From Amanita rubescens (lineage: Eukaryota > Basidiomycota > Agaricomycetes > Agaricales > Amanitaceae): a stretch of 64,000 nt of DNA. Shown here piece after piece: positions 11,840 through 22,788 of this stretch. The DNA lies in contig WION01000088.1 of assembly GCA_015039365.1 (NCBI GenBank), positions 111,761 to 175,760 on the forward strand. The letters run 5' to 3'. Under the pieces are notes generated by a model that worked only from the letters and a program-made list of their open reading frames with translations, was not told where the DNA came from and made no database searches. Position 1 is the stretch's first letter. Each line of letters begins with the position of its first letter. Both the position numbers and the translations under genes were made by a program.

Positions 11840-13610
11840 CTGACAGCTCCTACTACTACGTGATCAAGGCCCTACATTTCAATATTCCGAAGCTGATTGA
11901 CGAAGAGAAGGAAGCCGGAACTCATAGGTTGGTCGCTTATTGAATTCAATCCTCAAAATCGGTGCAATGAGTCATATCTTATCAAACGCTGAAGGCTGTG
12001 TCTGCCAAAATAAGACAACATTATTCCCACTTGTCTTCTATCTCGCTTGCACCGTACAAGGCTATGGCTTCTGCACCCGACCTCTTTGACCAAAGGTTCA
12101 AGTACAACCCTGCTGGCGTTGCATTTAACACAAGTGTCATTGGGAAGATCGGTGGTTTTTCATCTGCCCACAGTCGAGCGGCTGCACGTGCTGTCCTTCG
12201 TCATGGAATGCACACTGACTGTCTAAAAGATGTAAACCAGGCCAGTTTGGTTGGTCTTCATCCCTTTTTTTTCAGCTTTAATGATGCAGCCGGTTCTATG
12301 AATGACCCTGGAGCGAGGAAAGAACTCTTGCATGACACATTGGCTGATGCATTTGATGCAGTAAGTGAACGCTCCGATGATGCCGAGGCTTGAATTGACT
12401 GTAGAAACTTCAGATTTCAACTCTTGACCGACTCGATGGAGGTATAACGTTGATGGTCAGGTGTCCTGGGTATCCCGTCGAGCCCAGGTTCAAGGCAGTA
12501 GAGGATGTCACGATTGACACATACATCAGTCCTCGCGAAGTCAGCTTGAATCATGCCGGGATTCAGGAGCACGTTGCGCTGATTGTTCAAAGGTTTGCAA
12601 CAAATATTGTTGTTCCACACCTCCACCGCTTCACGAAACGATGCTTTGAGGGGGGTATAGGCACAACTGTGCAGTGCCCATGTATGTAATTAATTTGATC
12701 AGTCAAATCCAGCTAACAACTTTACTTTAGTGCATGGAAGAAAATTTTCGCCTGAAGGTCCTAACCATTTGCCCCCATTTGAGGAACCTGGAATCGGCTA
12801 TGTGCGCTGCCGCTGTTTCCCTGCGGGGACACTTAACAGAGACATTGCCGCTCGCAAGCCTCTGCCAGCATCAAAACGAGTTCAAGTACCGCATCCTGTT
12901 AAAAAGGAAGAGGATGACGCCGACAGTGATGGAGTGGGTTCGACGCTTGCCCAAACTAATACTTCCTTACATAGTGAATCATCAGTATCCTGTGCTAGAT
13001 TTCCGAGTAAGTAACCTCCTCTGACGTGTATATTTACTAATCCAAGCCATAGCTCGCGATGCCCAAGTAGACTCGGATGATGACTCGGACACATGCATGA
13101 CGACATCCTGTGAGGGATTTTCGAGTGAGTGATTATTCTCTGCCTTGGTAGTAGATTTTGACTGTATACTAGCTGCAGCATTTGGCCAAGAACCAATGCT
13201 GTTATGATGCAATTCGAGTTACCAGATTCACTCATTCCCCAGATTCATGATGTGGTTTGTACTATCCGCAGCACCGAATGGCAACAAGAGTTTCAGAAGT
13301 GTGAATGGGGTCTCAACAAGGAGCAATCCCTTACTTTGACGAAGGCGATGTTGGCCGATTTGGGCGCTGAGACGCCAAAGGTAACTAACCATTCTAGTCA
13401 TTTACTGTCCCTGGGGTTGCGTCTTACTGTCAACACTATTAGACCCGGGTGCGATACGTAACGCACAAGATCTCCATCTGCAAGATCATTCAAGACTTAT
13501 TCTTCTCAATCATTACTGGGGTCACTTCTGCACTAGTCTTCCATCTTTTATCCAGTATGTAGCCCAAAGATCCGACCCTTCTGCTAGTATAGTCCAGGTC
13601 TAATGTATTG
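11840..13610 (+). CDS. Unrecognised multi-exon gene downstream of KDZ transposase
   Basis: Several open pieces in sequence share one strand and are separated by intron-like gaps. They lie at about 11840-11930 (SYYYVIKALHFNIPKLIDEE), 11985-12360 (LFDQRFKYNPAGVAFNTS), 12412-12683 (PGYPVEPRFKAVEDVTIDTY), 12731-13005 (Cys pair CRC then a basic and acidic linker), 13055-13125 (Asp-rich) and 13200-13610. I do not recognise a domain. The Cys-containing segment and acidic linker suggest a nuclear protein. It lies 450 bp after the transposase on the same strand, so it may be an accessory gene of the element. Its reading near 13205 meets a stop (TTATGA) unless spliced, so decay cannot be excluded. Confidence 0.35.
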
Positions 13611-14227
13611 AATGAGTTATCGAGATCCCAGGGCTCAAACTCACGCATCAAGCAACAGGCGCGCACTTGCCAGTAACTTGATGTCTGGTTCGATCTCCAC
13701 TATTCCTTTTCGGACAAGTTTGTGTTCACATCAAAAGGTACAAGTCCATTCAGCAAACAGTAAGTGCCCTTGTCGGGTTCAATATTCGGCTGCCAGTCTT
13801 ACCTTTCCTATTTAGGTGAATTTCTTTCCACATTGAACTTGGGCGCAAATCCGATGAGGAGCAAGAAAGGTGCATCATTTTTTGTATCTCACACTCGTCT
13901 TCTGCCTCTATTTCTCTAGACCTGCCTGCAATTGTGTTGGGAGCACGAACTTCATAGGTGTATACGACTGATAGAGATCCCAAGCACCAACAAGATCACA
14001 GATCTTAAAGCACTAAATCTCAGCAAACGCTAGGTGCGCTCTAGCCTTTAATAGTATCTGGTTCCCAGTTGCGCTTTTTTACAGAACGGCAGATGATGCT
14101 ATCTGGCTAGGATCTCAGGTAGCGCAACCGTTCCCTGTAAGCAAATTTATTTATTTTCATATTTACTGGATTAATTATATAAATCTATGGCCTGCGTATG
14201 CGCTACCCAACTTTCAACTTTGACTGA

Positions 14228-15710
14228 ATGCCGACAAGTCGCTTTTTTAGATCAAGTCTCCAACCATCGGCAAGCAATGCATCCAAAGCATCTCAACCTC
14301 GGGTACGCCCACGGTTGAGCAAGGAACTTCTTGCCATGCTCAGAGCTCGCCGGCAAGCGGCATCAGAGAGATATCAAAATGCACTTCATGAAGCGTATAC
14401 TGTCATTGAACAGCAGATTGCCACTATTGCCGAGGCCCATGGCAAAAAGGTACAACGTGTCTGGGCTGACCTCCACATGGCTGCACAGACTTCGTTGAAT
14501 CGGCACAGTCGAAAAAGTTCCTACAATGCCTTTTTATGGAAGAAATCTAAGGAAGAGAAAGAAAATAACGCAGAGGAAGGTAATGCGCTACTTGCCAACC
14601 AGCTGGGAAACGTGCTGATGATGTACTAGGAGGCATAAATAAAGGAGGCAAGAAAGTATTGCAGGACCTCGTCGAACGTACCAAGGATGAATACATGACA
14701 CTAACGGCGGAACAAAAAGACACGCTTGTCAAAGAGCTGGAGGCAGTGAAGGCAACAAAGGCAAAGGGCTTTCACTCATCAGCAAGAACTCGCATCAATG
14801 ATGTTACGACAACCCTCGGCGTACTGGAAAATGAGGTACATTTTGACAACATAGACAATAATGATCCTTTTACTGACATGTTATAGATTGCTAATTTACG
14901 AAGCCGTAGTGGTATTGAGGCGCTCCTCTTCATAACCCGCAACTCCTCAGCAACACCACTCAATAACATTTCTTACGCAACGCCAGGTGTTGGCAAGTTC
15001 TTGGAGACCGTTTTGAAGATGGACGAACACGAATTCACTGCAAAAATGGAGGCGTTCGCTCTCCACGGCTTGAAAGGTAGTATTCAAATTGTAATAAACT
15101 TAAGTTTTTATTGATGAGTTACTTCAAGGCGCCGCTATCAATCACAAGCAAGCGGTCTCAGCGAAGCGCTCAGCCATCCGCAATGAGATCAACAAACAAC
15201 TTCGTAAGTCCCGAATTTGGCCTGACCTTGAATATTTCTCATGTAATTCAACAGGTATCATTACTGGGGATGAAAGTGCGCAGATGGAATGGAAGCATTA
15301 CTGGCGGAAGGTAGTAGCGCGCCACAAAGTGATGATCGAAGGCTGGCCAGATAGTGTCCCTTTCAAAAACCTTAGTGAAGCATCGAGCGCTTTACCAGAA
15401 CTCAAGATGCTTCTTGGGCGATGGGAGGACGGGAGAACATACTGGAAACAACTGACAGATGAGGAAGCTGAACAACATCGTTGAGGAACGCAAGGCACAA
15501 GGTGAAGTTTCAGATGGGGTTCGTCGTACCCGTTCCGACCGTGGCAAGAAGCGCAAGCGGCCATCTAAGTCCACAGCTGATGACTTTGCTGATGATGATG
15601 AGGGAGACAATCAGATGGAACAACGCAAGTCCAGAAGGATTCAGAAGCATAGAAAGGTCACCAGCGCTGAAGCAATTTCCGGCGACGAGTTCAGCGGCGA
15701 TGATGACTAA
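14228..15710 (+). CDS. HMG-box-like protein associated with transposons
   Basis: Exons at about 14228-14580, 14618-14835, 14885-15076, 15125-15203, and 15256 to the end encode a basic, helical protein. The first exon contains ALHEAYTVIEQQIATIAEAH and then NRHSRKSSYNAFLWKKSKEE. This looks like the start of an HMG-box-type fold (a basic Asn-Ala-Phe-x-Lys motif preceding a Lys/Glu helix). The next exon adds a long Lys/Glu helix. The C-terminus is basic and acidic with a nuclear-localisation-like GKKRKRPSKS. Proteins of this layout are common and highly repeated in Agaricomycete genomes. Around 15478-15486 the reading must shift by one base to reach the 15486-15710 tail; otherwise it stops at 15482 (TGA). 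So either a small unseen intron or a 1-nt indel is present. HMG assignment is by motif look only. Confidence 0.5.
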
Positions 15711-15719
15711 TTGATCCTG

Positions 15720-16760
15720 CCTATTTTGAAGTGCTAACATTTTATACGTACTCTACAGTCTCTGCTATAAGTACCATTTTGTTCTCCTGTTTATTCATTT
15801 CAACGTAGAATACTTTTACACCTCGATAATAGTGATGCGAGTCTTGGCTCAACACGCTGTGTGAGAAAGAAGACGTAACTTAATAAGCATGAAACACTGG
15901 CAACAGTTCTAATTATGGCAGGGGGTCTGGTGTGCTCGAAAATTGATTCAGCTCCGCTACGTCTCCTTGAGTGAGCATTATAGTAGATATTGCATCAAGA
16001 AGATAGAACGGGGGCAATTTCATCCATGACAGTACTCTAATGTGTTCTTTTAAGTCTCAAGCGAGTGACGAGAGTATGCCTAAAAGGGACGCTCTCTTTG
16101 GCGCTCTCTTTTACGCTCTCTTTGGTCCACCCTGGCACCAAACCCATTTGGGAAGGTGCATGAGCGGCAAACTAAATGATTCCCCTTTCACCCGCTGCAT
16201 GTGGGAATGTCTTGATTGCTCCACCTAAATGCTTTAGCATTGTATCTTATGTAAATTTCAACAATGAGTGAGATCACGCGTTGAAATGAGCCTCCAGATG
16301 CGCACCATATCGCCTGAAACAGACCGTGAGAATGATCGGTGCCCAAATGTGGAAAGTGTTTCAAAATAGCTTCCAGACACACACCATATCGCAATCACCT
16401 TTTATCAGTTAGATAAGATAGCTGTGAGAGTGTCATGGGCCTTATCAATATGTTTTCAAAAGGGGTGTGATGAGAATCGCACGGAAAATAGCTTTCGAAT
16501 GCACCTTAAGTCGTCCTCGGGGGCACAATCCCTGAGGAGTTACCATATTTGGTAATATGACGGACCGTGGGTGAAATCTGATGGGCATTTTTCCCAAACT
16601 AGTATGTTTACATCAGCAGGCTACGCAAATTCTCTAAGTTGCTCTTGACCTCCACAATTACGGGACGATTTAACGCTGGTGTCGAGAATTCTCAACTTTC
16701 AGCCTCCTTAAGAGTGAGTCATCTTCATGTTAACCCAGTCATAAAAGGCTTAAAATGTGG
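15720..16760. other. No gene recognised
   Basis: I see no extended coding frame. There is a weak internal repetition: GAGCCTCCAGATGCGCACCATATCGC near 16288 and AGCTTCCAGACACACACCATATCGC near 16369, about 81 bp apart, each followed by AT-rich sequence. This looks like old repeat debris. Confidence 0.4.
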
Positions 16761-18240
16761 GATCGCTAGGTGGCTTTACGTTTGGCGAAGCGGCAAGGTG
16801 GTGTAGTTCCGTTCACATCTACGTTTCCTTTGCGTAGGACAGCCGTCAGCGGAGAGTTCAATATTAAGATTGACTCTGGATCACTTCGATTTCGATCACA
16901 CTTTGTGGCCCTCATGACTATCGTCGTCTCGTTTGCCTTGTCCCATGGCCAAGTACAAGTCCTGAAGAGTTGCTATGGTAGAAGCACTCCAGGCAATCCA
17001 AGAAGCCACAATCATGTAAGGCGGCGGCGGAGAGAGTGGCGTAAACGGTAAAGCAGTCAAGTTCGCTTGGATCAGAAAGCACAAGCTACTTGACCTCTGG
17101 TCGCTTATGGTATGACACGTAGGAGTCGCAAAACTGTATATCACCAAGTCGAGTACCCCAAATTCAATGAGTCATTGCCCCGCGCGCGCGCCCCATCTTC
17201 AGTCCTGCATTTCCTGGTTCCCTAATCCGTGGACCGCGCCATGGCCAGTCACATTCATGATCCACCAGGTATATGCGAGGGAGAACCTCTCCCCGCCATT
17301 TGATCAGCTCCTTGGGTCAACAAATACACTTTTTTACGTTTCACTGCACACCGTCAGCGTAAGTACAACAAGCGAGTGAGAAAACATACACGTACTTTAT
17401 AGACCTGATATTCGAAAACTTAATCATCTGCTCCGCCTCGTATTCGCTTGATAAGTGAAAAAATGTCAACCAACTCTTCCAATTCTGGTTTTTGGAACAT
17501 GTATGTACGTACTCTGCGACATTTCGAGAATCGAGTTACCAGCTGCAGTTTCCGCTTCGAACGAGAGAAGGTTGGCGACTGTGCAAAACGTGCTTTCTTA
17601 CGCCTGGAGGTTGGAGGCGGTGCTGCCTACTTCCCTGTTCAGCTTCGCACACGTCCTCTCTCTTTATAAAGAGACGAACAGGCTAAACTGTTATAATTTC
17701 AACGATATGAAGCTTGGAACCCAAAATAATGAATCCGGAGAATTTACGTCCGAACAACCGCCGCCCGACAGGCATTCGCGTTGTGGCGAGCCTGGGCAAC
17801 TGCGGTGCTGGCTTCAGTGTAGGCGCTATCCCTCTCCGGATCCTCCATTCCTTCGCCTTGATAATCAACATACATGACAGTGGCGCTTTAACGCGAAGAT
17901 TCGGCTTCGAACCACCCTCCATGGCTGCCGTTGTTTTAATATTATCCGACTCGAGCCAGGATATTCCAAGCGTGGCTCAGCAAACACGAACGTTGCTAGA
18001 AACACTCTAGGCAGAAGCGGCCATCCTGCGAACAAGATGCTGGAGTACAGAATCCGCAGGGATAATGCGATGACGGGCATCGGTGGCACCTGCGCCAGAT
18101 GAGCCTCTATTCAAAACGCTCAAAATGATGCATGAGGTTTCCGCTATCCGCGTCAAAGGTACAATCTGTCCAGTACAAAACAAACTCGTCCGTTGCTGAC
18201 TACCCCCGAGATATCATCGTTGTCCTTCCTCATACCTTCT
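16760..18240 (-). pseudogene. Degenerate duplicate of a hydrophobic-protein locus (copy 1)
   Basis: Several stretches match 54880-56500 in the same orientation. Examples are the words around 16826-16925 and 54889-54985 (GTTTCCTTT...TCTGGATCACTT), 17215-17285 and 55700-55785, and 18095-18175 and 55205-55310. The stretch AAACTTAATC with its flanks at 17385-17440 matches 56430-56490. On the minus strand the latter gives IKFSNIRSIKYVYVFSLA, which resembles the first hydrophobic helix region of the multi-pass fungal DUF6533-type membrane proteins. The intervening frames are broken. Function is uncertain; what is secure is that the two loci are related and both look dead. Confidence 0.4.
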
Positions 18241-18419
18241 TCATTCCTGATACCACCAAACGGATTGCTATTGGAATCGGCTGAGCGGTACTCTTTGTGG
18301 CCAGCGACCCGCTGTGCTCCAGGGGTTAGGGAACAACGGCAGACATAAGGGATAGGAAGATGAGGTGGTGGTGGTGGTGGTGTAGGACCGTGGCGACGGG
18401 GGTCCATGAAAAGGACAGG

Positions 18420-18650
18420 ACTCAAGCACGCCCTAAGCACCCACCCTAACCTTTTCTTCATAAACGGCATCTTGAAGAACAATCTCACCGCCCACAAAAT
18501 CAGGTACCTCCTCCATCCATGCCCCAACGCACCCAATGTCACCATAAATCCCATTGTTCGCTTCGTCATATAGACGTTTTGAGCGTTACGTTCGGGCCAC
18601 ATCGATCCACACCTTCTAAACGTTTACCAGCCGATGAAGGATCGTGTAGA
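18420..18650 (-). pseudogene. C-terminal fragment of a FAD monooxygenase
   Basis: On the minus strand, 18590-18420 reads MTKRTMG...LGALGHGWRRYLILWAVRL...MPFMKK. This matches the C-terminal helix of the FAD monooxygenases at 56833-63885 (for example TKRSAS...LGTLAHGWSRYVILWAVRL in the copy ending at 61861). Further upstream (18650-18600) HDPSSAGK corresponds to HDPSSADK of the same protein in a shifted frame. The rest of the gene is missing; the inverted-repeat element at 18760 starts about 110 bp away. Confidence 0.75.
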
Positions 18651-18759
18651 GCGAGCGCGAGGGGACGATGAACAGTGCACTGCCAGCGCATATGCCTATC
18701 CGACTACAAGACCATACCCCATAAACACCAATTCCAACTCCATATGCGCCAGTTATGGC

Positions 18760-19545
18760 GTACATCAGGAAAACGGGTTCCGACTTAATTGACTTATATT
18801 GGACTTAAACTACTTGCACAAGTAAATTAAGACAAGATTAAGTAACATTTTTTTGTCTTAGGTGACTTAAAAATTAAGACATTTAAGACACTTTAAGACA
18901 GGTCTCGTGCTTTTTTTACTTAAATATGCACTTATTTGACTTAAAGTGCCTTATTTTTCTGTGCTACAAGCCTGATCACAATAAGAATTAAGCCATATAA
19001 GGCAGTATAAGTCAGATAAGTCACTCCAGTCAGACAAGTCACTCCAGTCAGTTAAGTGACTTAAGTAAATAGAAGCAAAATTTCAATAATGGTTAACTAC
19101 TTTTCTACTAGTGACTTCAATACTACAACTTATACTACTTATACTACTTATTTAATGCCCTATGAGATGTGCCTGGGGGGGCAAGTGGCGTAGAGGCCCT
19201 CCTTATATACCTGGGTCCCTGCGCACGGACCATTTTGACCGTGGGAAATATTACGTAAGCATCACGTGACATCAAAATGGTACTCCTGATGTCGAAAAAC
19301 TCGAATCTAAAATTAGAATTCCCAAATATGGCTTAGTTAATGAGATATTCGTGTTTTTTTAACTTTCCCACGCTGGACTTAGTGACTTAAAGTACTTAAG
19401 TGGCTTGGCTGCTCCTCCCTTGACTTAAATCTTCTTAGTTGGCTTAGATGTAAATCTAGTGACTTAAGGAAAAAAAGTGGTAAGTAAAATAAGACACAAA
19501 AGGTGTCTCAAGTAGAAAAAGTCGGAACCCATTTTCCTGATGTAC
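18760..19545. mobile_element. Non-autonomous inverted-repeat element (MITE-like), 786 bp
   Basis: Its ends are near-perfect inverted repeats. The left end GTACATCAGGAAAACGGGTT continues CCGACTT to 18786, and the right end (19519-19545) is its reverse complement with one mismatch in 27. The element is bounded by GTAC on both sides, so TA, GTAC or no target duplication are all possible readings. The interior is AT-rich and filled with GACTTAA/TTAAGTC words (for example 18783-18890 and 19035-19060 and 19378-19470). It has no coding frame, as expected for an element mobilised in trans. Confidence 0.85.
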
Positions 19546-19654
19546 TTTTAGCGGATGATGAAGACACAAGCGCAAGATTACACTATAGCTGGTTACGCCC
19601 TACAACGTGCTATGGGCGCCACGGGGCCTAGGCGAGGATTCAAAAAAAAGCACG

Positions 19655-19775
19655 GGGCAATGGGTTGATGAGAATAATGATACGATTCTGGAGATTGACT
19701 CAAGACACCAAGGGAGGTAGCAATAATGGTTCATTATGTATGAACCTTTCCAAGCACTAGAGTTTCTTTGCGTAG
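19655..19775 (+). repeat. ~115-bp segment shared with 25904-26018
   Basis: From GGGTTGATGAGAATAATGAT through GGAGGTAGCAATAATGGTTC to AGAGTTTCTTTGCGT this stretch is nearly identical to 25904-26018, with a few substitutions and a 7-10 bp length difference before the last block. Here it abuts the decayed cystathionine gamma-synthase-like gene; there it ends a small open frame. It could be the 3' end of a dispersed gene or repeat family that I do not recognise. Confidence 0.75.
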
Positions 19776-21828
19776 GATACGAAGGCGACAAACGTGTCAC
19801 CGATAAAATTGGTCTCTGGATACCCGAGATTGTTTATTCCCCTCGTCGTACAAAACTTGGTGAGATCGACTCAGCTCTTTCCCCTTCCAATTTCTTTTTT
19901 CTGACGCCGTTCGTTCTGGCCACAGCTCGCGAGTATATGCGAACAAAAGTACTCGTTCAATAACGAAAAATGTCTCTTATTACCCTCTCGTAAAATCGCG
20001 GACGAATGTCGGTCTTATATCGAACGATGCTTGGAAAAAAGTGTTTAGCGAGGTGCGTCGAGGAACGACCCCACCCACACCGTCCTTACGGCCTCGACGT
20101 TTTAAAAACCAACTCTGGAACGGACTCGGGGAATCAATCCAGACCCGGGTTCGTTGTACATCATATCGTTCCACCCCGACGCGTTTGCCGTCACTAAAGG
20201 GTTTTGGCAGCATACAGGGTTAGGAGTGTCAAGTCGGTTCGCAGAGAGGTTTCTTTCAATCAAGATTGGGATTTTGGACGGCAGTGGTGGTGGTGCGGCG
20301 GCGGCGGCAACAACCACCAACGAAAAAGTGGCGGTTGATTGTTTCCAAAACTCGGACGGTGGGGGCGGTAAGAGGCACCATCGGCATTATTCATCCGGCA
20401 AGGGGGAGAACGTGTTCGGTTTCGGTTTCGGTACTAGTCCCAATCCTCGGAGGAGGGTTTCCATCTCCGGAGGTGCGAATGGAACTGGGAGGAGGGAGGA
20501 TCCAGAGGCCGGCGAATTGGATGCAGATTGTCAGACTTACCTCGAAGAGCGGTACGGTCACAATCTCCCCTTGTGCGTCGCTGCGTCTGCAAAACGGGCA
20601 CTTCGTCGGCGGTTGGCGGGGGTTTTGATCAAGGATTCCCTTGGAGGTGACTGTGTTGACGGGGAAGTGATGGGTTCGAGTTCGAGGGTGGCAGAGGGGG
20701 ATGTGTATCTCTTCCCAAGTGGGATGGCGGCGATTTGGACGGCCTATCAGTGTTCGATGGGTATTCGAGGCTTTGAAGCGAAGGGCGTTTGTTTGGGGTG
20801 AGTATATGATCGCGTTTCTTTTTGTGTGCGGTGTGCTGACGTCGTGCGGAAAGGTTCACGTACACCGAGACCCTCAAAATTCTCCAAAAATGGGGTCCAG
20901 GATGCCATTTCTTTGAAAACGGACTAGACTCGGATATTGATAAGCTCGCAAAGATGTTGGTTGATCAGGGGCCGATTTTGGCGCTGTTCGCCGAGTTTCC
21001 GTCCAACCCTTTGTTGAGATCGGTGAACTTGCCAAGGTTGAGGGCATTGGCGGACGAGTACGGTTTGCGCTCGTGGTGGACGAGACGGTGGGAAGTATCG
21101 TGAATGTGGAGGTCATCCAGTATACGGATATCGTCGTGAGCGGTTTCACCGGGATTTTCAGTGGGGATGCGAATGTCATGGGTGGATCGTGAGTGGATCA
21201 TTCTTGACTAGACGTACTATCTCATCGTGTCAAAGTCTCGTGTTGAACCCACAAGGAAGGTACTACAAAGCGTTAAAGGACCACCTCGATTCCACTTTTG
21301 AAGATGTCTATTTTGATGAAGACTATATACCTAGAACGAAACTCGAGAGATTTCAAACGGCGCATTTGGAGAATCAACGCCAACACGGAGGCCGTATGCA
21401 ATTTCCTGTGCTCGCGCTCTATAGCGGGCGGCAATACCTCTCCAGACACCGTCATCAAACAAGTCTTTCACCCAAAATATTCCACGCCCGAAAATTACGA
21501 GCGGTGTCGGAAGAAAAAGGGCGAAGACGAGGAAGGCGGGTACGGAGGCCTCTTTTCGCTCACCTTCACCTCGAGAGCGGCATCTGAAGCGTTCTTCGAC
21601 GCACTGCAGTGCTTCAAAGGCCCTAGTCTCGGAACAAACTTTACCCTTGCGTGCCCGTATACCATCCTGGCGTGGCACTATGGTGAGCTGGATTGGGCGG
21701 CGGGGTTCGGGGTCGAGGCAGGGCTGGTGAGAGTCAGTGTTGGGATGGAAGACAAGGATGACCTTTTGAAGCTGTTTGAAGTGGCATTGAATGCGGCACA
21801 GATTCAGGCGCAGGGTGAGAGCCAGTGA
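19760..21828 (+). pseudogene. Cystathionine gamma-synthase-like PLP enzyme, decayed
   Basis: Reading along the plus strand gives a whole Cys/Met-metabolism PLP enzyme of the fungal cystathionine gamma-synthase type, in broken frames. First comes an N-terminal GYEGDKRVTDKI (about 19767), then LLPSRKIADECRSYIERC (about 19970), FHPDAFAVTKGFWQHTGLG (20157 on), and YLFPSGMAAIWTAYQ (20710). An exon with FAEFPSNPLLRS follows, then VVDETVG, VMGGS, LVLNPQGR and NSRDFKRR, and a C-terminal domain to 21828. Defects are a TAG at 20046, a 1-nt loss near 21065 (between DEYG and VVDET), a shift near 21320 (between FDED and YLERNS), and no proper start exon. The PLP-lysine position (family consensus around LTK.FSGD.NVMGG) reads Thr-Gly: codon GGG at 21151. 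An intron of about 45 nt at 21189 still looks normal. Such enzymes join cysteine and an activated homoserine to make cystathionine. Confidence 0.85.
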
Positions 21829-21872
21829 ACGTCTATATGCTGTCGACAGGGACTTTATTTTCGTGGAGCTTT

Positions 21873-22535
21873 TTATTCTTGTATTGAACCAACTACACAA
21901 GTGATTTGTGTATCATACCTTATATCCAAAGACATCAAAAGTACATTTTGGCAGACGACGACGCCATAGCATTTGGGCCATCTCTTGCTACAGCCATCGA
22001 CGATGACGGGACCTGATCCTTGATATATGATATCAGAGATGCCTTGCTGCTCCTCGGTAATCACACTCATGTCTGTCCAAATGTACAGAACGTACAGGTC
22101 GAGAGTTTCATCCTGCCCATTTACATTTAGCAAGCGTCGCTTTTCCTCACTATCGAGCACCGGCTCCAGCACCGGCTCGATGGTAGTATCCCTCACGTTC
22201 AATTGTTCCCAGTGACCCAAGTGTCGACGAAATCCGGTGAAAGGATGACTATAAAGAAGTTTTTGGTCCATGAAGACAGGCGTACGGGCCGTCGCTAGTC
22301 TAATTAGGCCACGCAGCATACTACTGTCGACGATTCCGTTTACCTCCTCCAACAGCACACCATGAGAAGAGCGGAGCAGTTGGTAAAAATAGAGCGCCGT
22401 CAACGCTCTATATCCCCGTGTTTCATCGTTCTTCTTCGCCTCAAATACAACATGACCATAACCGACCCATGCACGCTGACCAACAAGGCAGGGCCAATTT
22501 TGGAACCTCTATCCTCCGTCACAGGATGTACAGAG
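21873..22535 (-). CDS. Unrecognised protein
   Basis: A single minus-strand frame runs from about 22535 through the ATG at 22403 to the stop at 21873. It begins near WVGYGHVVFEAKKNDETRGY and continues LTALYFYQLLRSSHGVLLEE. It then has a Leu/Val/Asp-rich middle (TTIEPVLEPVLDSEE) and an end with CSKRWPKCYGVVVCQNVLL. The frame is open upstream of the ATG, so an earlier exon is likely. I do not recognise the family. It lies 390 bp downstream of the Crinkler-type gene on the same strand. Confidence 0.4.
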
Positions 22536-22788
22536 GACAAAGGGGGATCATGCTTCCGATGTCAACGGCGTCTAGGATATAGAACAGAGTTCCATTCTAC
22601 CAGATATTACAAAAACCCGCTGCGAACCCCTGCTCGGATATGATTGCACGATGCTTGGTGACTAGCAGTACTTGCACGTCGGAACATTACCCATTATCTA
22701 AGTGGATAGTACGCTTCAGCAACGCTTATGATTAATCACCAGGGTCATGCTCATGGACATTTGGACTTTAACATATGAATACAGGCAT

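Larger units (their letters stand above)
7740..15740 (+). mobile_element. KDZ (Kyakuja-Dileera-Zisupton) transposon region, ends not found
   Basis: A KDZ transposase (8163-11385) is followed on the same strand by an unknown multi-exon gene (about 11840-13610) and an HMG-like gene (14228-15710). CpG content is normal, in contrast to the Plavaka block to the left. Families like these are commonly seen next to KDZ transposases in mushroom genomes. Terminal repeats could not be recognised, so membership of the two downstream genes in the element is inferred from order and strand only. Confidence 0.5.

Noticed and set aside
12882..13235. Minus-strand ORF of 117 residues
   Set aside because: Antisense to exons of the gene downstream of the KDZ transposase; no family or splice support.
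20154..20801. Reading the 215-residue frame as an intact enzyme
   Set aside because: It is only the second part of a longer family protein whose downstream exons are frameshifted and whose upstream part contains a stop.
21331..21900. Minus-strand ORF of 189 residues
   Set aside because: Shadow of the cystathionine gamma-synthase-like C-terminal domain on the plus strand.
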